From: Aporrectodea caliginosa
Taxonomy: Eukaryota; Annelida; Clitellata; Crassiclitellata; Lumbricidae
Length of the DNA stretch: 64,000 nt
Direction: 5' to 3'
NCBI GenBank assembly: GCA_020284085.1
Contig: JACEVL010000415.1
Coordinates: 2,788,227-2,852,226, forward strand
Shown piece by piece: positions 22,711-34,000 of this stretch (position 1 is its first letter; every line of letters starts with the position of its first letter). The position numbers and the translations under genes were made by a program. The notes below the pieces were generated by a model that did not search any database, was not told the DNA's origin, and saw only the letters and a list, made by a program, of their open reading frames with translations.

Positions 22711-23649
22711 TGTATATATGGTAAAATATGATCGATTAATATTAGTTTCATACACAATGCATGAATATAAATCAACACTTAATGCAACCAACAACTGTTA
22801 CTTATTCTCTGAGTCACCACATTAACCTAAAAGCAGCAAACCTAACAATGGTAACTGTGGAAAATATATTGCTCAGTTAAACAGATACTGTTACTGCATT
22901 GGGTAACAACAGGCTGAATTTTTATACATGATTTCCCATCAAATGATATTTCTTTTTTAAACTGCATAAATTTTTGATAAAAGATTCTGAAATTTTAAAC
23001 CTTATTATTTAAGTTAAAACCTTATGAAAAATGTTAGTAAGTCACATTATGTCTATCTTGCAGTATGGGTACTTACAAGGTCTAATGATAACTGAAACTG
23101 ATATGGTTGAACATTAGAGCATTCCAGCTCTCTTTTCACTAATTAAATCCAAAAACATCATTTTAAAGTCATCAATTTAAAATAAAACTATGCTATGCCA
23201 TGGTATTAAAAAAACTGTTCTGTTCTGTCATATTACACTTCAGCTGAAAACTTAACAACACAGAAGATCCATAATACATGGATTTTTCTCTTATTTCTAT
23301 GCTTGAAGAGAACAAAAACGGATTGGGAGTAACAAAATCAGTCCCTTCAGTAAAGCGCAAGAGGTGGTCATTGGCACGAAGTTTTAGTAATACTATTATC
23401 TGGCTTCAGCATAAGAGTACTGGTCTTCAGTTACTATTGAAAATTAACACCATGTTAGTGGCAATATAATAAACCACAATTTGCCTAATTATGCCCATTG
23501 CCTGTAAAAATCCTGATGACAGCAGCCGGTCAATTATAAAATGTATGATGTTGAATTGTTGCCCAGCTAATGAAGGCTCAGATTTCACGAGCCTGATGGC
23601 AGAAGGAAAGACACAGACTGAAATTTAGACGAACTGCATCATGAGTAAA

Positions 23650-23790
23650 TGATATCTAATCTAATCCAATAACTTCTATAGCGTCATTATCTTTATAAAG
23701 TATTACCGGTAGATATGATACGATTATCATAATGCAAAAGGCACCAACTGGTCGTTGCTTCAAGTGAACCATTATAAAAAATTATAATTT
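23650..23790. repeat. Interspersed repeat fragment
   Basis: TAATCTAATCCAATAACTTC and AAAAGGCACCAACTGGTCG resemble the 16040 family and the TCTAATCTAATGGCTTCCA fragment at 17208. It is diverged. Confidence 0.4.
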
Positions 23791-25173
23791 GTTGATGAGA
23801 AACCCGATAGGTCACACAAATCAGACATATCAGTAACTGAAGGACTAAGGAACTGGCAGCAGATTAAGAATCAACATACATTATGTGATATAAACGCAAA
23901 AATGAAGAAGCCTCGACATAAAGCAGATAATACTGATTCCTTCTGTATGGCTCTGGAGTTATTACTACAGAGCCAAACATATGGAATCAGTTATTATTAT
24001 ATTCATTTATTGGTTCCAAAACATAGGCACACCACTATCTAGTACATTGTGTGCGCGTAAGCGCCGCGTATATATATAAATATATATATAAATTTAAATG
24101 ATTACTTTGTGTTAGACAGGGCAGTGTCTTAGGTTGAACACAAGGGGAGCTTCAATAATAGAGTACGGAATATGTAATAACAATTGTCATGACTTTCACT
24201 AGCAACATCATCTGGGACACGCATTCAACTGCATACAATTTTAGATGAAGTCATCCATTTACCGCACTGCAGTTGTTATATTTGGGCTTTATTTTAAAGT
24301 CCCTTATATTGCAACTATCAAGAACCAATGTGAAGATGCTTATGTGCATGTACATATACACATATATGTATGCATCTATAGATATAAACACTGAGCAATA
24401 ATTGTGCATATAGTGTCCAATATCATTGACTATGTGTTAAGTTACATGCCCTTTGAAACCTTCTGGAGCCAGCTGTGCCTCCAGTGCATAAACAGCAATT
24501 TACTTAACATTTTTTTCCACACTGGACCGGTTTTGGAGCTAAAGAAAAGACTATTCTTAGTGTATTTCGTTCACATAGTGTAATAATGTTGGATGGAACC
24601 AGCTTAACTGAAAACCAATCAAAACGCAAAACAAGTTCATGAATATTTCGGTAAAACCAGATCTACGCATTGTTTACATTGCTGTCCTGCTCGATCCAGT
24701 TGAACTGGATCAGTGCCTAAACACTCCTTATATTGCGCTTACCTAAGATAACGACTTCAGACAGCCACTTACAAATACCAAGATCTACCAATTCTTGTAA
24801 GTTACCTAGTTTCTTAGCCGTGTGAGTGCCATGTTATGTTAAACTGGTAATTTTAATAATTTTAAAAGAGAAATTCACCTCTTCTCTTAGTGGGGTAATA
24901 TTGTTGTTGTTCTGGCCATGTACCATTGGTCTACAGAAATAGCTGAACTGTATTTGCAAAGACAAATGCCGTTGTCTGATTAAACGTTATTAAGGTTGCG
25001 TAAGTAATAATTACTAATTTTTCCTGATTTTATTTCTGGGCAACATTAATTTTCGTATACTTACATTTTAGACATCAGGAACCTCACTTGATGCCTCACA
25101 AAAACATGCCAATCATAGACATTATATCGTTGATGACACCGTCGGAAAAACAATAACAGAGCGTCCCCGTGTG

Positions 25174-25690
25174 ACTGACTGACAACTGACAACTTTTATT
25201 TCCAGAAGCACAATGCATATAACAATTAACAACAATTATAACTTGACTATTACATATCAGTGCATTGGCTAGGGAACAGGGAAGACCCAAAAGGGGCACA
25301 AGCCCCGCTTAATTAGGGTCACCCTTTTTAACAATAATCATTTATGGCTGGTTAGTCAGTTGAAAGAAAGAAAGGTTCAACTCAATAATGTTCTTAACTA
25401 AATAATAACATTGCAATTTACTAAGAAGATCAATATGTAAGAAAGAAAGGTTCAACTCAATAATGTTCCTAAATAAATAATAACATTGCAAATTACTAAG
25501 AAGATCAATATCTAAACAATTCGATGTAACAGTGTTAAATGAAGTATGGTTAATCCTTCAAGTAACTATTCCACAGCTTCTTAAATTGGGTGTATGTGGG
25601 TGCATTCCGAATACTCATCGGTACTGCATTCCAAATTTTTGGACCACTACAACAAATTGAAAATCTACGATAATTAGTGCGTGCATATAC
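25174..25690 (-). mobile_element. LINE 3' fragment (third LINE lineage), minus
   Basis: On the minus strand, 25690-25550 translates to FSICCSGPKIWNAVPMSIR, continuing to KLWNSYLKD-stop. This is the C-terminal signature GPKIWN.LP..I...........LK..L of CR1/Jockey-type reverse transcriptases. The 3'UTR runs to lower coordinates, holds a 75-bp direct duplication, and ends near a GTCAGT-rich stretch. Confidence 0.75.
25366..25515. repeat. 75-bp tandem duplication
   Basis: Two 75-bp units start with GAAAGAAAGGTTCAACTC and end in AAGATCAATAT. They differ at only a few bases. They lie in the 3'UTR of the minus-strand LINE fragment. Confidence 0.93.
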
Positions 25691-26029
25691 TAATTTCTAT
25701 GTAGGCTATTTCACGAATCAGTAGACGATTGCGCATTAATTCGATGTTTATTTAGGAATTCTTATTATAAAAAGTAAGAAAATGCTTGCTTTGTAATGAC
25801 TTATCATCTGTGAATTTTGTTCATTCTTCTGCCATGGCATGAAGCGGTAAAACGACAGGTACCGATAGGTCTATATATAGCCTGGATGAAACAGCAAGGC
25901 TATTCTAATCTTTATTGCGACACAGCGTTGTTAAACAGAAGCTAGTTCAAACTACCTATACAGAGGAGGCTAGATAATATATATTATAGCTGTTTAAACT
26001 TGCTGCTTTACACCATCACTAAAAACACT

Positions 26030-26235
26030 ACATGCAATTTTTGAAGGAAAGAGAAACAAAGGCAGATCAGATTGCACGGGATAGTCAACATATACGAGGA
26101 CATAGAACACTAGCTTGGACCAACACCGAGAGCAGCACTGGAAATGACAAACGACCGAGAACAATGGAAATCATTTATTCGTACCATCTAGTCAAATGGC
26201 TGGAGTCAGGAACCAATGATGATTATGATAAACTT
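26030..26235 (+). mobile_element. LINE reverse transcriptase C-terminal remnant, plus
   Basis: One frame reads ALEMTNDREQWKSFIRTI-stop, the typical end (A.DR..W...I) of some non-LTR reverse transcriptases. It is followed by a GATGATTATGAT tail. A diverged second copy lies at 19905-20090. Confidence 0.65.
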
Positions 26236-26252
26236 ATGCTAAATAGACCTAC

Positions 26253-26291
26253 CTCAGTCTGCTCCGCATCTTTTGGAATAAGCTTGGTCAT
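26253..26291 (-). CDS. Candidate first coding exon of the OXR1-like gene
   Basis: An ATG at 26291 (minus) opens 13 codons (MTKLIPKDAEQTE) ending at a good donor, GAG|GTAGGT. It is offered only as a possible start for the OXR1-like gene. It exits in phase 0, while the exon at 19462 needs an upstream exon ending in phase 1, so at least one more exon would be required. There is no homology support. Confidence 0.2.
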
Positions 26292-26530
26292 CCAGAATTA
26301 CGCCAACTGCGATATCTGATCCATATTGCCAACCCCGCTCCCCTTGTCTGGCAAGTTTCTGTGCTGGTCTCTAATTCAAAATTGTAGTAAACAGCTGTAG
26401 CCCCAAACTTTCCCAAAATCTTAGCTTAATTTATGTTCTTTTCCATACTTCTCGACATAGCATAATTTTCAGGAGGTACGGGGAGCACTTGTATCCTCAC
26501 TTTTTGGACTGGAGGGTACTGTACCAGCTA

Positions 26531-26615
26531 TAGTAGTAGTTTCAGTTTAACGACACTGTGTGATAACAAAGATCCTTAGCGTCGCCCTCCTCCTTTATCC
26601 AGGCTTGGGACTGGC
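26531..26615. repeat. Dispersed repeat, also at 41587-41671
   Basis: The text CAGTTTAACGACACTGTGTG, then TTAGCGTCGCCCTCCTCC and ATCCAGGCTTGGGACTG, recurs at 41587-41671 at over 90% identity by eye. The class is unknown. Confidence 0.75.
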
Positions 26616-26990
26616 ACTGTCAGAAAACAAGCAGTGTACCAACTATACAAATCTCTGAAGGCATATTGTTCTGGCAGTAGAACAGGCACTGGGTATGTAT
26701 GTACAATAGCAGCAATTATTTAACAACTGGACAGCGTTACTCACACTATGAATTTGCAGGGCTATGATTGGAGCATTCTTAAGCATAACATAAAATGACA
26801 ACACTGTTAGCACAAATGCACTATACATGCTAGACATTTAATCTGAAAAACTGAGCATTAGCATAAGAAAAATATACAAGTGAGAGGCAACAATTCCATT
26901 ACACATAACACACAACTAACAAATGTCTGTGGCACTGAATGTAAAAATAATTGACTAATGCAACACTTTGTGCCATTCTTTACTCCTTAG

Positions 26991-27407
26991 CGACAAACCC
27001 AACATTTTCCTATGGTAGATGCTGTTATGAAATTGTGGTCATCCACAACCCCTATGGACATGAAGGACAAACTGGAACAGTTAAAAGTGGCTGAAACCTC
27101 TAAATGGAAAAGCATAACATCACAGATGCAACAGTGGTCGCCAGCAAGTTATCCTACACTAAGACAGTCATTTTGCACATTTCATAAACCTGATTTTGAT
27201 GTAAATTCTCATTTATGCAAATTTATTACAAATGTCAAAACTTATTACTCTGTTTCTACATACAAATTCCATCTACAATACTACTATCAACACATCCACA
27301 AGCATCTGTTCAATGGAAAAGCAGTTTTAAATATCAAAGCATTAGAACTCTGCATGGAACTATACCGGCAGGCAGGTATTAAAAAACTGGTATCAGATAT
27401 TTTGTGA
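26991..27407 (+). CDS. Unidentified protein, terminal-exon-like open frame
   Basis: A 139-codon frame opens right after the strong acceptor TTTACTCCTTAG; an in-frame TAG sits inside the acceptor. It reads RQTQHFPMVDAVMKLWSS and ends GIKKLVSDIL-stop. The composition looks like real protein: many Trp, Tyr, Leu and Lys, alpha-helical stretches (KALELCMELYRQAG), no low complexity. No transmembrane or signal segment is evident and I do not recognise the family. It faces the minus-strand ankyrin gene tail to tail with 135 bp between stops, so 3'UTRs may overlap. No upstream partner exon was found, and no AATAAA is seen close behind the stop. It is either the last exon of a plus-strand gene or an exon-like retrocopy. 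Confidence 0.5.
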   Translation, partial: RQTQHFPMVDAVMKLWSSTTPMDMKDKLEQLKVAETSKWKSITSQMQQWSPASYPTLRQSFCTFHKPDFDVNSHLCKFITNVKTYYSVSTYKFHLQYYYQHIHKHLFNGKAVLNIKALELCMELYRQAGIKKLVSDIL

Positions 27408-27508
27408 TCCATACAAGAAAAGGTAAAGCAGACAATGATCAATTCGCACAGGAAGTTTACACTCAACGCAGAATATAGAAAGAAATGAGCACACCTGTCT
27501 AGTAGACC

Positions 27509-27569
27509 TTGCTAAATGGTTGGTTAACAGCTACATCGTTGCTAAATGGTTGGTTTAACAGCTACATCA
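27509..27569. repeat. 30-bp tandem duplication across the ankyrin-gene stop codon
   Basis: Two copies of TTGCTAAATGGTTGG...AACAGCTACATC lie end to end. The higher-coordinate copy contains the ankyrin-gene stop codon (TAG at 27542-27544 on the minus strand) and its last codons. The other copy lies in the 3'UTR. Confidence 0.93.
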
Positions 27570-28081
27570 ACATCTGGTGAAAAACCTTCAGCACACCGCA
27601 AACCATTCAAAGTGATTTTCTGATTCTCACAAGAAACCTCACCATCTGTAATGCAATCAACATTTTTATTGTCTGACAACACTGCTCCACCCTTCAAAGA
27701 CGATTCTGGATCGAAATGATCTCGATCTTTGTCATCACCATCCCCCTCCTCCACCACAGAACTTGCACAAGAGCCATCACCTTTTTGTGCTGCCTGGTTC
27801 ACTGCATTTGCTACATCATCTTCAAGACTCGATACAGAAGACGTAGTTGAAACCGACATTAGTCCTCGATCTGATCGCTGTTGAACTAGAATCTCATGAT
27901 CTTCTGCTGTTGTCTGGATCGAGATGTTGATCCGTTTTAGCTGTGCCTCACTCGTCTGTGAGCAAGATTTCGGATTTGAAGCATCTTGTTCCTCTTCTTT
28001 TGCAATGGCTTCTCTGACTGCATGATCAAGTAGTTCACGAATCTCATTGTTCTGGGCTCTGTCTTTTGCCAGTTCACCCCT
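27542..28081 (-). CDS. Ankyrin gene terminal exon
   Basis: The 540-nt exon has acceptor TTGCAG|AGG and stop TAG at 27542-27544. It starts RGELAKDRAQNNEIRELLDH, a terminal ankyrin cap, then a Gln/Glu-rich helix (REAIAKEEEQ) and a Ser-, Asp- and Gly-rich disordered tail ending VAVKPTI. A possible AATAAA (minus) at 27222-27227 falls inside the opposite-strand open frame. Confidence 0.85.
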   Translation of the reverse strand, partial: RGELAKDRAQNNEIRELLDHAVREAIAKEEEQDASNPKSCSQTSEAQLKRINISIQTTAEDHEILVQQRSDRGLMSVSTTSSVSSLEDDVANAVNQAAQKGDGSCASSVVEEGDGDDKDRDHFDPESSLKGGAVLSDNKNVDCITDGEVSCENQKITLNGLRCAEGFSPDVDVAVKPTI

Positions 28082-31000
28082 CTGCAACAGTAATACCAAG
28101 TACCAGTAGAGTCAAGCAACTTCATTTTTATGACGTCATATTTAAATCTCAAACACCATGCAGAGAAAATTTGCAGCATCACTTGGGTTGGCAATTCACC
28201 ACCAAATACTAGCAGTCGACGCCACTTAAGTGCATAGCCTCAGGGCTGCCTTGTACCTATGCACTTAACCCACTTATGCAAATAACAGAAGTTCACATGT
28301 ACTGTGTAAAATAGGTTAAACGTACATGTACATACTTAATAACAGAGATGGAGCCTACATACAATAACGTCTTCAGTAACCATTCAGTTAAAGTAAATCC
28401 TTTTTTACAGGTGTTTAACACGACTATTTTACAAACTAAAATCAAAGTCTTACAGATGCACCCAGACATTTAATGTTTTTACAGCTTAAATGAGTGCCAA
28501 TCAAGCTACTGGAACAGTATGAATGACAGACACTAAATGGAATGTTTATGATACGGTTTACACTCTCTGGAATGTTGACCAGTAACAATGTTACGTCACC
28601 TGCTGATATGGACCACAGTGCAACTGAGACAGACCACTGGACAGCTGGAGTAGTTTGCCGTCCACAGGCAAACTGCCTAGGTGGCCAGAATGTTTTAAGA
28701 CACTTATGCAATTAGGCAGCATTGAAATACACAGAGCAATGCATAATGGGCCTGTAGTCAGCTATGCACATATTACCAAATTATGCACACATGGAATATG
28801 CACATAACTGGAGTTGTCTTCCGTTAAAATATAGCCTATATATGCACTTATCAGTTATGCACTTAAGTGGCATCAACTGTAGTCTTTTGTGTCCACAGCT
28901 ACATGTTGAATAAAATCGGCATTCAAACCAAACACCAGTGTTTGAAAGTGTCTTTGAAGGAATGTTATGTAAACTGGCAACACTGGACTTTAATCTTCTT
29001 GCAGTAGAATTTCCTCTTATTACATTCTCTACCTCAGTACGAAACCTCGGTGTCATTCTTGATCAGGAACTAAGCTTTTCCAAACACCTCTCCTCATTGT
29101 CTCGCTCCTGCTTTTACCATCTTCGTCAGCTAAGGGTTATTGCTCTCTCTCTCTCAACCTCTTCTGCTTCCACTCTTATCCATGCCTTCGTCTGCTCTCG
29201 CCTAGACTATTGTTCCTCTCTCTACACTGGTCTTCCCCAAGTCCACTTGTCCTCCATTGAGAGGGTCTTGCGGTCTGCGGCGCGCCTTGTTGGTTCCATT
29301 CCTCGCTATGGTAGTGTTTCTTCTTACATGCATCACACCCTCCACTGGCTTCCCCTCCGGCATCGTATCCTGTATCGGCTTTGCTCCCTTGTCTGGCAAT
29401 GTGTCTTGGGTTCAGCTCCTCGCTATCTACGCTCTATCTTTACTCTATCTTCTTCTCTCACAGGTCGCTCAGCCCTCCGTTCCTCTTCTAGGGGTGACGT
29501 TTTGGTCCCTTTTGCCCGCACTGCTACTAAGCAGCGCCGAGCATTCTCTATCGTTGGTCCAACAACGTGGAATGACTTACCATCCTTCCTTCGCTTATCC
29601 CCTCGTACTCATTCTACTTCCTTCTATACACAACTGAAGACTTTTCTCTATGATCGGGCCTGGCTCGGGAGCGCCTCTGAGTAGAAACCTTGAAGAGGCG
29701 CTATATAAATTGATTGATTGATTGAAACTGACTGATAAATGATTAATTAGTGTTTATTATGCTGCACTTCATTTTCTCTTAAGTTTACTCTAAGAGAGGC
29801 TGGGAGGAGAGAGAGGTTTAAATTCTTTTTGTAGTTGTAGGTGAAATTTATTGTTTGGAGACTTACATTGTATTCCAACTGCTTTGCCTTTAATAGATGT
29901 ATGCCCAAACCCCTCCCACAGTTACTGTGGTTCAGTTGTCTGCACAGTTATTGCGCTTCATGTCTTAATGTAATGTGTTTCAACAATGCTGTACTTCAAT
30001 TTATTGATCTTGTGACTGCATTGATCAATCATATAAAACATTTACTTTAATACGAATTAGCTAACGGGGTGGATTTAATGTGCCTTAACCCGAACTAGCC
30101 GAGAAACTAGAGGGTCTATGTGACCTTTATCAGCTGACTCACTGACCTGCATCAATGTTGTGTTCAATTTATAATTTGATTGTTGGTGTCACAGTATGTT
30201 ATGTACATTGATATGTTGGGGCTGACATGATATGCAAGTCAATTAACGAGTCAAGTCAACAAAAAACTAAAACAGCTGCTTATGTGGGATACCACTGAGT
30301 TTCAGTGGACTTATGGTATACTGAACACATGTTTCTAGCTGTAAGTGGAATGAATGCACTTTTCCATAGCATGGTCCATGTAGCCTAATGCAAAAGTATG
30401 AAACTGTCAGAACTCCTATTGTCTAAAAGAGCAGCTAAGAACATTACGAATAAATCACATCACTAAGCAGTAATATGGTTTCTTTGGCAACACTACACTA
30501 CTCACACGTCCAGGAATTAGAGGATCAAGTCCCGCCTGTAACAGGACTCGAACGACTTCCGGTTGAGAACGGTCAGCTGCCCAGTGCAAGGCTGTCCACT
30601 GATTCTGTAGATGAAAAAGCCACAGAAACAGTTAAGAGAAATCCTTCACATGTACTACTTTAACAGCACAGAAAACTACATCAAATTAAAGTTACCCTTA
30701 CATTAGGACCTATCCATTCACATTTCATGTTTATTTCCAGACTACAAGTCGCACCTTTCAATAAGATGATGTGATGCACAAGTAGAAATTTGCTTTGAAT
30801 AAACACATTGGAGGCACCAACCAATGGAATTCCGGTGTTTTGTCAGGATGGAAAACCATTTACTGCATTTGCAAAATCATCTATATAATTCTTAGATATA
30901 CTGGTGCATGGTAAAATTCTGTTGAAATGTATAATGTTGCACTGTTTAACTAAAGATTAGCAACACAGAACAAGAGCAACAGACTTACAGATCCCTGAGC

Positions 31001-34000
31001 ATGAATATCACAGCCAGCATCGATAAGTGCCTGAGCCACTTTAGGATGTCCATGGTAACCACAAAACATGAGGGGAGTGAAGTCAGCCTGTAAAAATCAA
31101 ATGTCTGAATTTATGCAAAGGCAAACCAAACCATCAGCTCAGTTATACTATGTTACAGAATATATTGCTTTCTTGTCTCACTCATCAACTCAATCTTAAC
31201 TCTACCTTTCAAAGGTAAATGATCCAACTGAACATAAAGGGTCATTGGACTCTGAGTGGCCATAGGAAGGCAACTGAACAGATTTACATCAAAACAGAAA
31301 AGAACAAGTAAAAGATTAAAAAAAGATAAGAATATTCTTTAATCAACCAATTGCTATCCACATTTTGGTGTATACACATAATACACACAATACATACAAA
31401 CATACATCAATCATCCATTGAGCTGATCAAGACAGTCCCATACTCTCAAATCCCACATATTATTCTAAATCTGACACATCATCCTATTCAGATGCTAACA
31501 AAATATACAAACTACTTCAAAGATGCATTGATTACTGTTATTTGATTACTGTTATTTGATTACTGTTATTTGATTACTGTTATTTGATTACTGTTATTTG
31601 ATTACTGTTATTTGATTACTGTTATTTGATTACTGTTATTTGATTACTGTTATTTGATTACTGTTATGAGGGCAGATTACCATTGAGTTGCCAGTCACGT
31701 CTGCTGGCATTTGGGATTCAAATTCTGGTGTTACGTTAACACTCAATTAAAGCCTAGCAACTCATCAGAAAAGGTCGTCCTCTTGTTTGATTGTAATTGC
31801 AAAAGCAATTGTAAGAGAACATCTGTATAAGACCATCTGTATAGGACCATCTGTATAGAACCATCTGTGAAGGACTGCTGATGTATTACTGATCTGAATA
31901 AAGCCTCAACCCTGCAGACCATGCATCAGAGAGCCAGTGAAGATAGAGGCACATAATAAATAAGGAATTACCTTACCTTACAGTAAAGGTATGAAAACCA
32001 AATTCTTACATCCAGGTGGGCAAGGTAAATTACAACCTGAGCAAACCTGCCAAAGACTTCCTTATAACAAGGTAGCGTTATAGTAAATTCTTAAGGTAAA
32101 TTAAGATCCACATCTATAACAATGCTGTTATTTGCACTACAAATTAGACTATCATTACTGCAAAATGTTTATGACAGTTTTTGGGGCAAACATATAAATC
32201 AGTAATTGATAGTTAGAAGCAGCATTGCACCTCTCCAACATCACTGCTTTTGCTGTTGATGTCACTTCCAGCATCAATTAGTAGTCGACTGATTCTGTAC
32301 AGTCCATCTTCATCAGTTGACTGACTTCGACACGCTTCGTGCAACGCAGTTCTTGAATCCTATCATCACAAATAAATACGACTAAGGGTTACTCCACACG
32401 ACAAATGCAGGTTCCCTAAGATCCAAATGCTTTAGTAAGCATGCCTAGCAGAGATGGGTACGATTACTAGAACTGCTAATCGATTAGAATTGAATTAGAT
32501 GAAATTTGCTAATCGATTAGAATTAGAATTAGCAAAGTCTTCTAGCAGATCGATTGAATCAGAGCAGCTAATCGATTAGCAATAGAATTAGATATAATAT
32601 AATCGATAGTTCGATACACATATTTTACATGAATTTGTCAAATTTTAATCAAAGCACAGCAAGTTCCCGTAGTCTATTACAAATTTACAATTCCTAAGGC
32701 TGCAGTCTATTACAATACCTAGAGCTGAAGCCTATTACAATACCTAAAGCTGCACAACTGCTATTAACCCTATGTGAGAACAGTCCACAAACCAGCCATT
32801 TCTTTGTCAACTTGAACTCACCCTAACATAACGGACGAAGTTTGACGATATGTACATCGGCTTCAATTATCGGTACGATTTTACTGAATTTTTACACTTC
32901 TCTACTAATTTAACTGTTCCTCCCGATAGGCCTATCACTTTTATCTTAATACTTTTAAAGAACGTTTTAACAATAATAAATTCTGAATAATGTTTTTCAT
33001 CAGTTGTCTGCGCAGCTATTGTGATTGTGATAAGCATGGAGAACTAGGGGCAGAAATTAGAAGTTGAACTGGTTCTCATGTTTTATAACCATGAACAGAT
33101 AATTGAAAGTCTGAAATAGCCTTCAGATAAATAAGTAATTAAGTATATTCTTAATTCTGCAGACTCAATATTATCATAGACTCACTCTTATGAACGCGTT
33201 CTCGGTTTAATTTTCAAACATCTAATCGATCAGCTAATCGATTTTCGATTAGAATTAGCTGACAATTGCTAATCGATTAGAATTAGAATTAGCATCAGAC
33301 TACAGCTAATCGATTAGAATTAGAATTAGCTGTTTGTCTAATCAATTAGCTAATCGATTAGCATCTAATCGATTAGTTACCCATCTCTGATGCCTATAAT
33401 GTCACAATTTTGCACCTGTGGCATGCAGATGGTTCCAAACACAAGTAGATAATTAGAATCTAGATTGCACATTTTGTTCACAAGATTGGAATCAGTGAAC
33501 TAAAATACAGGCACCTAACATTCAGAAATAAAGGAGCAATAAAAACTGCTAGCAAAACAACAACTGCCCTTATCCAGCATGGTCAGAGCTGGACACTGCT
33601 CATGTTGAGCCTCTGAGAATCTTTCTATTCCTCTTTAGAGCTGTACTAGTAGAATAAAAACAATAATGTTGATAGAAATTGGACTGAAATCTCTATTAAC
33701 AGTTTATAGGTAGCTATGAGCCCAGTTTATAGACCTTCTTGAGGTACCACACAATTAATGAGGAATACCAAAATTTCGCAAAATCTGTGGTTTGCTAAAG
33801 CCATTGGCCACAGTTAGACTATGCACAGTATGCAGTGTGAAAATACAATTTAAAAAAACCTGAATAGGAACTATGCACATGCATTTCAAGCATCTAAAAC
33901 CAGTTATACAAAGAAGAATTTTTTAATGTTCAATGGCAACTTACAATTTTCAAAAAACTTAATGCCACAAATGAACAGAGCGGTTTCCAACTGTATCACT

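Noticed and set aside
23278..23469. Plus-strand 63-residue frame MDFSLISMLEENKNG
   Set aside because: Protein-like in places (VKRKRWSLARSF) but with no convincing acceptor/donor pair or link to the 26991 exon.
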